From Cytophagales bacterium (GTDB taxonomy: Bacteria > Bacteroidota > Bacteroidia > Cytophagales > Cyclobacteriaceae), in NCBI GenBank assembly GCA_020402945.1, contig JADBYQ010000002.1, positions 1-64,000 on the forward strand: a stretch of DNA of 64,000 nucleotides. The letters run 5' to 3'. The stretch's first letter is position 1. Every line of letters starts with the position of its first letter. This document shows positions 26,769-37,868 of this stretch, piece after piece. The translations under genes and the position numbers were made by a program. The notes under the pieces are model-generated. The model searched no databases, had not been told where the DNA came from, and saw only the letters and a list, made by a program, of their open reading frames with translations.

Positions 26769-29180
26769 GTGGCTTCCAATAAATTTATCTGCATACATGG
26801 GCATTTCTATCAACCGCCTCGCGAAAATGCTTGGTTAGAGGTAATTGAGATTCAAGATAGCGCACATCCCTATCACGACTGGAATGAGCGGATTAGTGCA
26901 GAGTGCTATGGCCCCAACACAGCTTCCCGAATTCTGGATAAAGAAGGGGGTGTGATAAAGAATATCACCAACAATTACGCGCGCATCAGCTTTAACTTTG
27001 GACCAACACTTCTCTCTTGGATGGAAGTGTATGACAAAGAAACATACGAGGGCATTTTAGAAGCGGATCGAGAGAGCATCGAACGTTTCGATGGGCATGG
27101 TTCAGCGATGGCACAGGTATTTAATCACATGATTATGCCGCTCGCTAATCGAAGAGATAAGGAGACCCAGGTGATTTGGGGTATCCGCGATTTCGAGAAG
27201 AGGTTTAAACGGAAACCAGCAGGTATGTGGCTGGCAGAAACCGCGGTTGATACGGAGTCACTGGAGATTTTGGCAGAGCAGGGTATTTCATTTACTGTCC
27301 TTGCTCCACGGCAGGCAAAGGCATTCAGGAAAATAGGAGATAAAGATTGGATAGGCGTAAATGATCAGACCGTTAACACACGCAAGTCCTATCGTTGTCA
27401 CCTGCCTTCAGGTAAAAGTATTATCCTCTTTTTTTATGACGGAAATATCTCTCAGTCGGTTGCGTTCAACGGATTGCTAAACGATGGGAGGGGTTTTGCA
27501 GAGCGATTGATTAACGCATTGGATCAAAGCGATCAATCTCATCAACTGGTACACATTGCTACGGATGGTGAAACATATGGTCACCATCATAAGCATGGGG
27601 AAATGGCGCTTGCTTTCGCGCTCGATTTTATTGAAAAGCATAAAGATGTAAGTTTAATCAACTACGCATCTTATGCCGCCCAATTTGAGCCGGAATTAGA
27701 AGCACAGATCATTGAAGATAGTTCGTGGAGTTGTGTGCATGGCGTAGAGCGTTGGCGCGAAAACTGTGGATGCAACTCAGGAAAGCCAGGGTATACACAA
27801 ACGTGGCGAAAGCCGCTGCGGGATGCGCTCGATTGGTTGAGGGATACTCTGTGTGTTATTTTTGAGTCTGAGGCGAGCAACTTTTTTAAAGATCCCTGGG
27901 AAGCCCGAAATGAATACATCAAAGTTGTATTGAAGCGAACCGATGAGAACGTCAACCGATTTATTCGATTGCAGGGTCTCAACGAACAGATTGATGTGAA
28001 TAAAGCACTGCGATTGATGGAGCTCCAGCGTCACGCGATGCTGATGTACACGAGCTGCGGTTGGTTCTTTGATGAAATTTCGGGTATTGAAACCGTGCAG
28101 GTTATTCAATATGCCTGTAGGGCGATTCAGCTTTCCAAGCAGCTTACCGAAAAAGACTTAGAGGCTGAATTTTTAACACGGTTAGAGTTGGCTCCAAGTA
28201 ATGTGGCCACCTACGAGAATGGTGGAAACGTTTTTCGCAAACTGGTATTACCTTCAAAGACAAATTTGACAAGAGTGGGAATGCACTATGCCGTTTCTTC
28301 TATTTTCGAAGATGACCCTGAAAACCTTCCCTTATTTAATTACAAAGCAACCAATGAGTTTTTTGTAAAAAAGGAAGCTGGAGAACAGAAGCTCGTTACG
28401 GGTATAACCAAAGTACAGTCGCTGGTAACACGGTCCGAAAAGAAATTTGCGTTTGCCGTAATCTATCTTGGCAAGCACGATCTGATAGGTAACCTTTCGC
28501 TTGATATTGAACTGGACAATTTCTTTGGGATGCAGTTTCGGATGGTGAACGCATTCGAGGAAGGGCGCTTGGCGGATGTAATAAGCATTATGCAAACCTA
28601 TTTCGGATCGGAGAAATATTCGATCTGGTCATTATTTAAAGAAGAGAAGCGAAAAATCCTTGATGCCATTTCCCATCAGGGGATGGAAGATTTAGAAAGT
28701 TCTCTTCGTAGAACGTATAACAGAGATTACCCTTTGGTCAATGCGCTATCAAATAATGATATTCCTATTCCAAAAGCTTACCGCACAACTTTTGAGTATA
28801 TTCTCAATGCAGATCTATTGAGATGTTTTCAACCTGATAAAATAAATGTAAAATCGGTGGAGAGAATAGTTACTGAGCTGGATCATTGGAATTTAAAAAT
28901 TGAAGACACAGACAAAGTCGAACGATTGGCTGGCGATAGTATCTTTAAAGAGATCAAAAGAGTAAGAGCTGAGCGCCATAATGTGAAAAGAATTGAGCGG
29001 CTAAACCGACTTTTCCCAGTGATGAGAAAATTTAAACTCGACCCTAATCTTCATCAAAGCCAGAATCTCTATTTTGAAATGTCTGTAGAAAACAAGGGTA
29101 GTAAGATGCAAGATCTTCCAGAAGAATGGATCAGTCAATTCAATTTACTGGGCGATAACTTGGGAGTAAAAGTAGAGTAG
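26769..29180 (+). CDS. GH57 family glycoside hydrolase with DUF3536 domain
   Basis: About 803 residues. The N-terminal half is a GH57 barrel: CIHGHFYQPPRENAWLE at the start, the nucleophile Glu157 in MWLAET and the likely acid Asp266 in ATDGETYGHHH. The C-terminal half (about 350-800) corresponds to DUF3536, an all-helical region found with this GH57 type. No signal peptide, so cytoplasmic. Known GH57 enzymes act on alpha-glucans as amylases, amylopullulanases or branching enzymes; the exact reaction here is not known. GTG 26769 is chosen over TTG 26757 because homologues begin close to the KFICIHGH strand. Last gene of the glucan cluster. Confidence 0.88.
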   Translation: MASNKFICIHGHFYQPPRENAWLEVIEIQDSAHPYHDWNERISAECYGPNTASRILDKEGGVIKNITNNYARISFNFGPTLLSWMEVYDKETYEGILEADRESIERFDGHGSAMAQVFNHMIMPLANRRDKETQVIWGIRDFEKRFKRKPAGMWLAETAVDTESLEILAEQGISFTVLAPRQAKAFRKIGDKDWIGVNDQTVNTRKSYRCHLPSGKSIILFFYDGNISQSVAFNGLLNDGRGFAERLINALDQSDQSHQLVHIATDGETYGHHHKHGEMALAFALDFIEKHKDVSLINYASYAAQFEPELEAQIIEDSSWSCVHGVERWRENCGCNSGKPGYTQTWRKPLRDALDWLRDTLCVIFESEASNFFKDPWEARNEYIKVVLKRTDENVNRFIRLQGLNEQIDVNKALRLMELQRHAMLMYTSCGWFFDEISGIETVQVIQYACRAIQLSKQLTEKDLEAEFLTRLELAPSNVATYENGGNVFRKLVLPSKTNLTRVGMHYAVSSIFEDDPENLPLFNYKATNEFFVKKEAGEQKLVTGITKVQSLVTRSEKKFAFAVIYLGKHDLIGNLSLDIELDNFFGMQFRMVNAFEEGRLADVISIMQTYFGSEKYSIWSLFKEEKRKILDAISHQGMEDLESSLRRTYNRDYPLVNALSNNDIPIPKAYRTTFEYILNADLLRCFQPDKINVKSVERIVTELDHWNLKIEDTDKVERLAGDSIFKEIKRVRAERHNVKRIERLNRLFPVMRKFKLDPNLHQSQNLYFEMSVENKGSKMQDLPEEWISQFNLLGDNLGVKVE

Positions 29181-29190
29181 ATAGGGCAGA

Positions 29191-29658
29191 CTACTCTTTA
29201 GGGTAACGAGCGATAGCGGCCACGCAAATTACTTTCCATCCCTCTTTCGTCTTCTCCAATACCCGCATTTGCGAGGTCTCATCCCGATCGATATCGTCTT
29301 TCACCCGTTGAATAAAACGGACGTAAGCACCATTTCCATATATTCTCACTTCCTGCCACTCATTGGTGATAATGGCACGAGAAGGTTTTGAATTCTTGAA
29401 GTAACTTGTCTTACTTTTATTGAGTGCATCCCATCCCTCAACAAAACTTGTATTTGTAGAATCCGAATAAGACCAATAGGCATAAGGAACCTTTAGCCAG
29501 GTGTCTGCCCACCCTTTATAATCCACATTGAAATAGGAAGACGTTTCTTTCGCAATTACCGCCTTAATGGCTTCCGTCTCTTTAGGCTGGGAAAAGGCCT
29601 GAGGCATTCCGCAAATTATCAAGAAGACTAAAGTGAAGAATTTTGTATAAGGTTTCAT
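29191..29658 (-). CDS. Small exported NTF2-like protein
   Basis: 155 residues from ATG 29658 (a GTG 9 bp upstream is less likely). A signal peptide ends near MPQAFSQ (residue 23). The remaining 130 residues have the helix-then-curved-sheet pattern of NTF2/SnoaL-like domains: ETEAIKAVIAKETSSYFNVDYKGWADTW split around residue 40, then strands ending GWKVICVAAIARYP. This fold binds small ligands or forms dimers, and no catalytic residue can be named. It is convergent with the GH57 gene, 10 bp apart, and transcribed alone. Confidence 0.65.
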   Translation of the reverse strand: MKPYTKFFTLVFLIICGMPQAFSQPKETEAIKAVIAKETSSYFNVDYKGWADTWLKVPYAYWSYSDSTNTSFVEGWDALNKSKTSYFKNSKPSRAIITNEWQEVRIYGNGAYVRFIQRVKDDIDRDETSQMRVLEKTKEGWKVICVAAIARYPKE

Positions 29659-29809
29659 ATGGCACACGGGTTATTTTGGTAGACCAAAGAAATGTAGTGA
29701 AAAACCTATAATTTGACTAGTCCTAAATTCAAAACTTTTAAGAAACTGACAAATCTCATATGTGTGTTAAAACAAAATGTATAGCTTGTACCTACTAAAC
29801 GAAATAATT

Positions 29810-30760
29810 ATGGCAGAGGGAAGCAAGGTTGTAATCAAAGATCATCAGGTGATCCCGGGTAAAAAGGTGAAACTAAAAGATTTTCCCACCAAGTACGAGC
29901 GGAAAATTCTGTCCAAACAAGAGGCGGAAGAAATGTTGGATGCCAGCCGAAAGCACTTGGCTGAGGTGCAAGACAAATTGTATGCCCATAACAGATATAG
30001 CGTCTTAATTATTTTACAAGCTATGGACGCAGCCGGGAAGGATGGGGCAGTCAAACATATCATGTCTGGCTTTAATCCGCTGGGTGTGAAAGTATATAGT
30101 TTCAAGGCGCCTAATTCTGCAGAACTGGATCATTACTATCTGTGGCGACATCAGCTTGCTCTACCTGCTCGTGGAGAGATAGCCATTCATAACCGGTCTC
30201 ATTATGAAAACGTGTTGGTTACAAAAGTTCATCCGCAGTGGATATTGAATGAAAACATCCCGGGCGTTGAATCGGTCAAAAATGTTGACGATGATTTTTG
30301 GAGTATGCGCTACAAGCAGATCAGGCGATTCGAAAAAAACCTCGCTGAAAATGGGACAGTGATTATGAAATTTTTCTTGCATGTTTCTAAAAAAGAGCAG
30401 AAGAAACGCTTTTTAGAACGTATCGATGACCCCTCGAAGAACTGGAAGTTTTCATTGAGTGATTTGAAAGAGCGAGCGTTCTGGGATGATTACCAAAAAG
30501 CATATGAAAAAGTACTCTTTGAGACTACGACAGATAGTGCGCCTTGGTTTGTCATTCCAGCTGATGATAAGTGGTATGCTCGCCTTGCAATTGCAGAAAT
30601 TATTGCTAAAGAGTTTTCTAAGTTAGATGCAAGCTACCCCACCGTTAGCCCTGCTCAAAAAGAAGAACTACAAAAGGCAAAGGTGCAGTTGCTGGCTGAA
30701 GATGGAGGCTCAGAGGACAACAAGAAAGTGGTAAAGAATAAGGTGCTATTGAAAAAGTAG
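29810..30760 (+). CDS. ppk2: Polyphosphate kinase 2 family protein
   Basis: A 316-residue P-loop kinase that transfers phosphate between polyphosphate and nucleotides. Walker A is MDAAGKDGAVKHIMSGFNP near residue 72, followed by NRSHYENVLVTKVHP near 133 and the lid region RFLERIDDPSKNWKFSLSDLKERAFWDDY near 204-232 (ends shown: RFLERIDDP and FWDDY). The NRSHYE.VL motif and length resemble class III PPK2, which can phosphorylate both AMP and ADP; this is inferred from sequence only. ATG 29810 is preferred over the extension from 29777. A Lys-rich tail ends the protein. ppk1 and ppx lie 4-7 kb away. Confidence 0.92.
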   Translation: MAEGSKVVIKDHQVIPGKKVKLKDFPTKYERKILSKQEAEEMLDASRKHLAEVQDKLYAHNRYSVLIILQAMDAAGKDGAVKHIMSGFNPLGVKVYSFKAPNSAELDHYYLWRHQLALPARGEIAIHNRSHYENVLVTKVHPQWILNENIPGVESVKNVDDDFWSMRYKQIRRFEKNLAENGTVIMKFFLHVSKKEQKKRFLERIDDPSKNWKFSLSDLKERAFWDDYQKAYEKVLFETTTDSAPWFVIPADDKWYARLAIAEIIAKEFSKLDASYPTVSPAQKEELQKAKVQLLAEDGGSEDNKKVVKNKVLLKK

Positions 30761-30772
30761 CTGCGGAATCGT

Positions 30773-32275
30773 TCAATCGCCAATCTCGCCAAACGTGGTC
30801 AGGTTAACAATAGTGCCACGTTCGCGGAATTTGCTGGCAATCGAATCAAGTCGTTTTATCGCTTCAGTATCCCACGGGTTGGCAACAAGCGAAAGAATTT
30901 TCAGTTTTTGAAATTGAAAGAACTTTTCAGGTGTCTCCGTAAGGTTATTGTTTGAAATATCTAGGTTTTCTAATAAAGCCAGTTGAGATAGTGATGGAGG
31001 TAGATTGGTCATCAGATTGTTGTTAATCCGTAGTACCTTCAATCGCTCTAACTGCCCCACGCTTGTAGGTACTTCACTTAGACGATTGTTGTGTAAGTAT
31101 AACTCTTCGAGCGTCTGAAGTTCTCCCAGATTTTCGGGTAACGAATAGAGTTGATTGAATGCCAAGTATAACACTTCCAATTTTTTCCATTGACTTACCT
31201 CGGAATCCAACCTTTTCAACTGGTTGTAATACAAATCAATTTCTTTCAGAGACGTAAGTTGGTAAATGCCTTTCGGTAGCGCAGCTACCTGATTATTGTA
31301 GAACGACAACTGTTCCAATTTCTTTAGATTTCTGATCTCCTCTGGTATCGTTGAGATGCTGTTATTGTTGAATTTCAATTGTTTCAGTCCAATAAACCCA
31401 CCAATGGTGTGAGGAAGTATTTTAATATGATTTTTGCCTAAGTCTAATTTTTCAAGTGATGGGTAAATAGGCAGCGACTGCTCTTCAAGAGTGAGTGCAT
31501 TTTCGGTCAGAATCAGTTCTCTTAGATTTCTATTTTTGGCAAGTCCCTTCGGAAAGTAAATCAATGTATTCTTAGCCAAATCAAGTTTTGTAAGCTCTTG
31601 CAAAGGGCTAAAGTCTTTCGGCAAACTCAAAGAATTGTTTCCTCTAAAAATCAAATTTTTGATATTCGCATTTTTTCCCAGCTTAAGCGGTTGCCTCGCC
31701 TTGTTGTTGATGACATAGATGGTTTGAAGGTGCGGCAATTTTCTCAACTTTCGCTGGATACGGGAGATGTCTGTATTTACCAGCTCCAATTCTACCAGAT
31801 TTTTGCAGGTCAGCACATCAGCAGGAACACGATTTGATTTTAATTTACCGATGCTCAATCTGGTAATGGACGATCGATCTTTGATCTGCGCAAGACTGTC
31901 ATAGGAGAAAAATGACCAGTTAGCATGATAGACTTTTCGAAAGCCAATGGTTCCTGTCTGGTACTGCTTTCGCAACAATTCAGAAAGACTATCAGCCGCT
32001 TTCGCATCCATCTTATCAATGCTTTCGTGAAAGGCTTTTTCTATCAAATGAAATTGAATCGAGTCTGAAGCGGTTTTAAAAATTGGCTGTTCGCTGGAAG
32101 ACGGGTTAGCAGTTTGAAAAACCTCAGTTCCTGTCCTGATCAATGTATCCGGACGATTTGTTTTGATCGACCTTTTATTGCCTTTTTCGTCTACAGAAAT
32201 AATTTCAACCACCGACTGCGAATAGCCATAGGCAAAAATGAGTAGCCCTATAACAAGGGTTGAAAATTGCTTCAT
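30773..32275 (-). CDS. Exported leucine-rich repeat protein
   Basis: 500 residues. The signal peptide is MKQFSTLVIGLLIFAYGYSQ. Residues 20-140 are a non-repeat region. From about 145 to 480 there are some 13-14 leucine-rich repeats of 22-24 residues with the pattern LPxxLxxLxxLxxLxLxxNxL, for example LPENLGELQTLEELYLHNN. The consensus fits bacterial or Ras-group LRRs, which form curved protein-binding surfaces. It has no anchor, kinase or enzyme domain, so it is probably periplasmic or secreted and interacts with other proteins. It is convergent with ppk2 (12-bp gap) and divergent from gyrB. Confidence 0.85.
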   Translation of the reverse strand: MKQFSTLVIGLLIFAYGYSQSVVEIISVDEKGNKRSIKTNRPDTLIRTGTEVFQTANPSSSEQPIFKTASDSIQFHLIEKAFHESIDKMDAKAADSLSELLRKQYQTGTIGFRKVYHANWSFFSYDSLAQIKDRSSITRLSIGKLKSNRVPADVLTCKNLVELELVNTDISRIQRKLRKLPHLQTIYVINNKARQPLKLGKNANIKNLIFRGNNSLSLPKDFSPLQELTKLDLAKNTLIYFPKGLAKNRNLRELILTENALTLEEQSLPIYPSLEKLDLGKNHIKILPHTIGGFIGLKQLKFNNNSISTIPEEIRNLKKLEQLSFYNNQVAALPKGIYQLTSLKEIDLYYNQLKRLDSEVSQWKKLEVLYLAFNQLYSLPENLGELQTLEELYLHNNRLSEVPTSVGQLERLKVLRINNNLMTNLPPSLSQLALLENLDISNNNLTETPEKFFQFQKLKILSLVANPWDTEAIKRLDSIASKFRERGTIVNLTTFGEIGD

Positions 32276-32365
32276 GTTTTGTTTGTTTATAATGAAATTT
32301 ATTGAGTTAAAAGCACAATTCCAAGTGGTCGTTCCCTCGTTGAAATTGGCCTCGAAAATCTCCTG

Positions 32366-32414
32366 TTTTAGCGCTAAAAAAATGCGGTAAATACTATTAA
32401 AAAACGTATTTTCG
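32366..32414 (+). promoter_or_regulatory. gyrB upstream palindrome and -7-like box
   Basis: TTTTAGCGCTAAAA (32366-32379) is a perfect 14-bp palindrome. TATTTTCG (32407-32414) is a 7-of-8 match to TAnnTTTG, 22 bp before the gyrB ATG. No clear -33 element is seen. Supercoiling-sensitive or repressor control is possible but unproven. Confidence 0.35.
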
Positions 32415-32426
32415 CGGGTATTTTAA

Positions 32427-34397
<1,971 letters not shown>

Positions 34398-34503
34398 AGA
34401 AGGATGGAGATTGAAAAAGAAGTTCTCCATTCGGTAACATTCGAAATCTTATTTTAATTGGAAAAATCTTCATCTTTGGAGGTAAAAGCTTTGTGGTAGA
34501 ATT

Positions 34504-36642
34504 ATGGAAAGTGTGCCTCTAACCGGACAAAATGAAACGTCCATTGTCAATCAGATTTTTGAGAGTCGTTTCATAAGCCGCGATTTGAGTTGGCTTCAGT
34601 TCAACTATCGGGTTTTAGACCAGGCAAAGCACATTGACCGAAGTATTTTTGATCGCTTAAAGTTTTTGGCCATTACCGCTTCTAACCTAGATGAGTTTTG
34701 TACAATCCGGCTCGGCAGTCTCTATAACTATTTAGATTATGGCAAAGAGCGCTTCGACTATAGCGGCTTGCGGGAAACGCCATTCCGCGAGTATCTCTTA
34801 AGCGAAATACACAAATTCGTAGATGAGCAGCATGACTATTTTATCAAGAAGTTAAAACCTTTATTTGAAAAAAATAATTTTAAGATATCAACCTACCCAT
34901 CGCTTTCAAAAGAAGATCAAGATCGGGTAGATCAATACTTTCAGCGTACCATCTATCCGATGCTGACGCCCATGTTGTTTGATAACTATCATACGTTTCC
35001 TGTACTTAAAAATAACCGCCTTTTGTTTGGTGTGGTGACGGTAGCACCTCAAGACGTAAATAATCAGCTGCGTGTTTCTTTCATTCAGGTACCCAGCAAT
35101 ATCCCGAGGTTTTATGAAATACTGAGTTTCGATAATGTGTTGCAATTTGTTCCTGTTGAGGAAATAATCAGAAACAATATCCACCACCTTTTTCGAAACG
35201 TTGAGATCAAAAGCATCAACCTTTTTCGGATTAATCGCAATGGCGATTTTACTCTGGAAGAAAGCGAAGACATAGAATCTAACTTTCTGGAAGAGTTAAA
35301 ACGAAAATTACAAACCAGAAGATCTGGCCGAGTAGTACGAATGGATATTCAGGAAAATCCCGATCCTTGGCTGATAAGGCTTTTGAAGATACAGTGGGAT
35401 TTAGACGACCTTAATATCTTCAAGATTCCTGGTGATGGGATGATCGACTATGCTGGCCTCAACCAAGTAGTGGGGCATCCTGAGTTCAAGAGTAAACGAC
35501 TTCAACTTCCTCCTCAAGTCAAACCGGTTTCGTTTCCTGAACTAGGCACCCGAGATTTATTTGAGGTACTGAAGGAACGCGACATTCTGATGCATCATCC
35601 CTACAACTCCATGGAACCCGTATTGGAGTTGTTGGAAAAGGCCGGTGATGATCCATTTGTGCTTTCCATTAAGATTACCATCTACCGATTAGCCAAGGGA
35701 GATTCCAGAGTGAGTGCCGCTTTGCTTAAAGCCGCTGAGAATGGTAAACATGTATCTGTTCTTTTTGAAGTAAAAGCCAGGTTTGACGAAGAGAATAATA
35801 TTCGGGAAGCAAAGAAATTGCAACAGGCGGGTTGCTTTGTGATCTATGGAGTTAGCAGTCTCAAGACGCATACAAAGTTATTGTTGATCGTTCGAAATGA
35901 ACCGGATCGTGTGTATCGGTATGTCCATCTCTCCAGCGGGAACTACAACGAGACAACTTCGCGCTTTTATACTGACGTAGGAATTTTGAGTACCAACGAT
36001 TCATATGCTAATGACGTATCGGAGTTTTTCAACGTCATAACGGGTCATTCCCATCCAACTACTTACAAAAATCTGATTACATCGCCACGCGATATGCGCA
36101 ATCAACTAATGTACTTGGTTCGCTGCGAAGCAGAGAATGCCCGAAATGGAAAAACAGCAGGCATTATCATCAAACTCAATTCAATACAGGATAACGACTT
36201 TATCAATTGCTTGTATGAGGCATCAATAGCAGGAGTTTCAATCAAGCTGATTGTGCGCGGGATGTGCTGCTTGCGACCAGGAAGAAAGGGACTGAGTGAG
36301 AATATCGAAGTTGTTTCAGTGGTGGGTGAGTATTTAGAGCACTCTCGGATCTATTATTTCCATAACGATGGTGCCCCTAAAGTGTACGTGGGCAGTGCCG
36401 ATGCGATGGTGCGAAGTTTTGACAGAAGAATTGAGTCTCTTTTTCGTCTTGAATCGGACATGCTTCGTAAACAAGCGATGAATATCCTACGATATAACTT
36501 GAAAGACAATGTCAATTCGTATGTGATGTGCGAAGATGGTACCTACAAGATCAAGGAATTAAACGGTGAACCACCTTTCAACATCCATAAAGAGTTCTAT
36601 AAAGTTACAAAAGAGATATTTCAGGATGTAAAGTTGTTCTAG
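34504..36642 (+). CDS. ppk1: Polyphosphate kinase 1
   Basis: A 712-residue enzyme that polymerises ATP gamma-phosphate into polyphosphate. The N-terminal FISRDLSWLQFNYRVLDQA near residue 23 and FLAITASNLDEFCTIR near 54 are family hallmarks. The phospholipase-D-like half contains SLKTHTKLLLIVR with the autophosphorylated His456 and FHNDGAPKVYVGSADAM near 619. Length fits the family (about 690-730). It follows gyrB by 106 bp and converges on ppx, so synthesis and breakdown of polyphosphate are encoded tail to tail. Confidence 0.97.
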   Translation: MESVPLTGQNETSIVNQIFESRFISRDLSWLQFNYRVLDQAKHIDRSIFDRLKFLAITASNLDEFCTIRLGSLYNYLDYGKERFDYSGLRETPFREYLLSEIHKFVDEQHDYFIKKLKPLFEKNNFKISTYPSLSKEDQDRVDQYFQRTIYPMLTPMLFDNYHTFPVLKNNRLLFGVVTVAPQDVNNQLRVSFIQVPSNIPRFYEILSFDNVLQFVPVEEIIRNNIHHLFRNVEIKSINLFRINRNGDFTLEESEDIESNFLEELKRKLQTRRSGRVVRMDIQENPDPWLIRLLKIQWDLDDLNIFKIPGDGMIDYAGLNQVVGHPEFKSKRLQLPPQVKPVSFPELGTRDLFEVLKERDILMHHPYNSMEPVLELLEKAGDDPFVLSIKITIYRLAKGDSRVSAALLKAAENGKHVSVLFEVKARFDEENNIREAKKLQQAGCFVIYGVSSLKTHTKLLLIVRNEPDRVYRYVHLSSGNYNETTSRFYTDVGILSTNDSYANDVSEFFNVITGHSHPTTYKNLITSPRDMRNQLMYLVRCEAENARNGKTAGIIIKLNSIQDNDFINCLYEASIAGVSIKLIVRGMCCLRPGRKGLSENIEVVSVVGEYLEHSRIYYFHNDGAPKVYVGSADAMVRSFDRRIESLFRLESDMLRKQAMNILRYNLKDNVNSYVMCEDGTYKIKELNGEPPFNIHKEFYKVTKEIFQDVKLF

Positions 36643-36682
36643 AAAATCGTGTCAGGTTGAGCTTGTCGAAACCTAGATTTTC
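36642..36682. repeat. Hairpin with TTCGACAAGCTCAACCTGAC-type repeat between ppk1 and ppx
   Basis: GAAAATC (36642-36648) and GATTTTC (36676-36682) flank GTCAGGTTGAGCTTGTCGAA (36651-36670) and ACCTA, so the whole gap can fold into one hairpin. The core is a widespread intergenic repeat motif known to me from several bacterial phyla. The first 10 bases recur at 56551-56560, also between convergent genes. It may act as a bidirectional terminator. Confidence 0.5.
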
Positions 36683-36737
36683 AACTTAAATTGCCTGGAC
36701 AGAAAGTTTTTTGAGATGACTTTTAGTAAGTTCTGTC

Positions 36738-37637
36738 CTACTTCTTGAACTCAATTTTTTTCTGCTGGATATTTCTCTCCAGTACGTGAAGAAGGATACC
36801 ATCTTTCAATCCTACATCAGGAACAATGATACTGTTGGAGTGAGCCCACTCCATCACTTTGATATAAATACCGCTCGCAGGAACGATTACGTCTGCCCGA
36901 TCGGGATTCATTTGAAGTTGATAAATTCGCTGATCAATCGTAAGCGACTCAATCTCCTCTTTAATGGCTTTCACCTTTTTGAGTGATAATGTGGCACCGG
37001 GCTTCTTTTGCGCTAGTTCAAAAATTTTAGATATGTTTCCGCCCGTTCCAACGGCCGTCACTTTTCCATATGCAGGTTTTACATTTTCCCTTACCCAATG
37101 CTCCATGTCTTCCCACATCACTGGTGAATCATGATGCTCGAGTATCCTTACGGAGCCGATTTTAAACGACCGTGTTTTTATTTTCTTTCCTTTCACAAAA
37201 AGATTCAACTCGGTACTTCCACCGCCCACATCAATGTGTAGGTAGGTCTCATTCCCCAAATAGGAGAAGATTGCCTTGTTAATGAATTCCGCCTCCATGT
37301 GGCCATCGATAATGTTGATGGTTACTCCCAACTCTTCTTTCACTTGCCGTGCTACCTCTTCTCCGTTCTCCGATTCACGCATGGCTGAAGTTGCGCAAAA
37401 CATATAATCATCTACTTCATATAGCTCTAGCAGAAGTTTATATGCCTTCATCAGCTTTTTAAACTTAGCTATGCTGCCATCGCTAATGCGATTGGTAGTG
37501 AAGACGTCATGTCCAAGACGAAGAGGAAAACGAACATACTCCAATTTCTTAAAAAGCATTTTCTCTCCCCCTTCTAGTATAGTCGAGATTTGAAGCCTGA
37601 TGGCATTGGATCCGATATCGATGGCGGCAAGCTTCAC
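36738..37637 (-). CDS. ppx: Exopolyphosphatase / Ppx-GppA family phosphatase
   Basis: A 299-residue ASKHA-fold enzyme that removes terminal phosphate from polyphosphate or converts pppGpp to ppGpp. Motifs: AAIDIGSNAIRLQI (phosphate 1) at the N-terminus, CATSAMRESENG near residue 81, YLHIDVGGGSTELNLF (phosphate 2) near 131 and TAVGTGGNISKIFEL near 193. It is the short, two-domain form without the C-terminal HD-like extension of E. coli Ppx. It starts with GTG 37637. Convergent with ppk1 and divergent from the riboswitch-controlled met operon. Confidence 0.9.
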   Translation of the reverse strand: MKLAAIDIGSNAIRLQISTILEGGEKMLFKKLEYVRFPLRLGHDVFTTNRISDGSIAKFKKLMKAYKLLLELYEVDDYMFCATSAMRESENGEEVARQVKEELGVTINIIDGHMEAEFINKAIFSYLGNETYLHIDVGGGSTELNLFVKGKKIKTRSFKIGSVRILEHHDSPVMWEDMEHWVRENVKPAYGKVTAVGTGGNISKIFELAQKKPGATLSLKKVKAIKEEIESLTIDQRIYQLQMNPDRADVIVPASGIYIKVMEWAHSNSIIVPDVGLKDGILLHVLERNIQQKKIEFKK

Positions 37638-37701
37638 AGGCTAAGGTTGTTTGAGTCGGCAAATTAAGCATTATGGCTTTTTAATTACTACAAGATTGCT
37701 T

Positions 37702-37845
37702 TTCTTTGCACCGCTTATCCAGAAAGACCGAGGGACAGGGCCCGATGAAGTCTTAGCAACCTTGCCAATAACTTGGTGCTAACTCCCTTCTGCGAAATGC
37801 GGAGAAGATAAGTGGCCATTCACTAAGGCTCTTTCTGGATTAAGC
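37702..37845 (+). promoter_or_regulatory. SAM-I (S-box) riboswitch upstream of metH
   Basis: The aptamer core is unmistakable: AGGGACAGGGCCCGATGAAG, then AGCAACC, GGTGCTAACTCCC, and AGATAAG before the closing strand. P1 pairs 37713-37727 with 37830-37845, about 14 bp with one bulge. A TTCTTTG box (37702-37708) sits where a promoter -7 element would put the transcript start at the foot of P1. No terminator hairpin with a U-tract follows, so control is probably at translation. An 8-base stretch by the start codon (AGAAAGAG, 37862-37869) can compete for CTCTTTCT (37829-37836) in P1. Confidence 0.95.
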
Positions 37846-37868
37846 ACGAAACTAAATCGTGAGAAAGA

